Shown here: positions 5,267 through 5,666 of the stretch, in pieces
Numbering within the stretch: the stretch's first letter is position 1
Layout: every line of letters starts with the position of its first letter
Origin: Anaerolineales bacterium
Lineage (GTDB): Bacteria > Chloroflexota > Anaerolineae > Anaerolineales > UBA4823
DNA length: 5,666 nt
Direction: 5' to 3'
NCBI GenBank assembly: GCA_016932955.1
Contig: JAFGBV010000265.1
Location: 1-5,666 of the forward strand
Position numbers and translations under genes: made by a program
The notes under the pieces: model-generated
What the model was told of the DNA's origin: nothing
The model's database searches: none
The model's input: the letters and a program-made list of their open reading frames with translations, nothing else

Positions 5267-5666
5267 ATGAAGAATAGCAAACTCTGGTTAGTGATTGCAA
5301 TGATCCTCTTGACCCTGCTGGCAGTCGCTTGCAGCAAAGACGAAGAAAAAGCCACAGAAACGGCCGCCTCTGTGCCATCCGGCTTATCCGGCACCGAGCT
5401 GGCAGCCTCCGCCATCCAAAAAGGCGGCTGCAGCGGCTGCCATGTGATCCCCGGTATTCCCGGCGCTGTCGGCGCCCTCGGCCCAGACCTCTCGAATATC
5501 AGTGATGTTATCCCTCAACGCCTCGAAAGCGGCGATTATACCGGTGAAGCTGAGAACGTTGAGCAGTATCTGCTCGAATCGCTCACTGCCCCAGACGCCT
5601 TCATTGCGCCAGAGTGTCCGAGCGGTGACTGCCAGGCCGGGTTGATGCCTGCCTCCATCGGCACAA
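5267..5666 (+). CDS. Class I c-type cytochrome lipoprotein, N-terminal part (runs off the window)
   Basis: The first 133 residues are visible. Residues 1-21 are a signal peptide with a Lys-Asn start and a hydrophobic core. It ends LLAVAC, a plausible though not ideal lipobox (Ala rather than Leu at -3), making Cys22 the likely lipidated residue. A polar linker precedes the heme site CSGCH at 55-59, where Cys55 and Cys58 bind heme and His59 is the axial ligand. Met127 in GLMP is the likely distal ligand. The surrounding GPDLSNI and YLLESLTAPDAF are typical of small monoheme cytochromes that shuttle electrons on the outer membrane face. Cys117 and Cys122 form an unusual extra pair close to Met127. 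AAGGA at 5255-5259 lies 7 nt before the ATG, which is 3 nt after the DUF1858 stop, so translation is probably coupled. The electron partner is outside the window. Confidence 0.9.
   Translation, partial: MKNSKLWLVIAMILLTLLAVACSKDEEKATETAASVPSGLSGTELAASAIQKGGCSGCHVIPGIPGAVGALGPDLSNISDVIPQRLESGDYTGEAENVEQYLLESLTAPDAFIAPECPSGDCQAGLMPASIGT

Overview
The window looks like bacterial chromosome of moderate to high GC. The best guess is a Chloroflexota (Anaerolineae-type) genome. That placing rests on the mix seen: a sugar ABC importer with a single-domain ATPase, a Planctomycetes/Chloroflexi-style amidohydrolase, a lipoprotein cytochrome c and a probable leaderless gene. It is an inference from gene style, not a proven assignment. 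All genes are on the + strand, and I see no RNA genes, mobile elements or CRISPR.

Region 1 (1-2487) is the 3' part of a monosaccharide ABC importer operon. It holds the C-terminus of a ChvE/XylF-type sugar-binding protein, a single-domain ATPase and a XylH-like permease, and ends in a strong intrinsic terminator. The 190-nt gap between the binding-protein and ATPase genes holds a long perfect stem-loop, a second weak hairpin followed by T residues, and a perfect TATAAT box. This suggests the abundant binding protein is uncoupled from the membrane components.

Region 2 (2486-4357) is a two-gene unit: an Amidohydrolase_2-type metal hydrolase and a Crp/Fnr-family regulator, closed by a second strong terminator. 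Its promoter overlaps the upstream terminator's T-tract. The predicted transcription start falls almost on the hydrolase ATG, which has no Shine-Dalgarno, so the message is probably leaderless.

Region 3 (4360-5666, continuing past the edge) is a redox or nitrosative-stress-type operon. It holds a hemerythrin-like di-iron protein, a 76-residue DUF1858/redox-disulfide protein and a membrane-anchored c-type cytochrome. Upstream lies a 22-bp perfect palindrome, TTGCG-N4-CGCAA at its core, with the spacing of an FNR-family operator. It is centred at -41.5 relative to the start predicted from the -10 box, the classical class II activator position.

The most interesting reading is that the regulator of region 2 activates region 3. 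Region 3 would then encode a 'split' version of the RIC/YtfE/ScdA iron-sulfur repair or NO-handling protein (CxxC helper plus di-iron hemerythrin domain), coupled to a cytochrome c.
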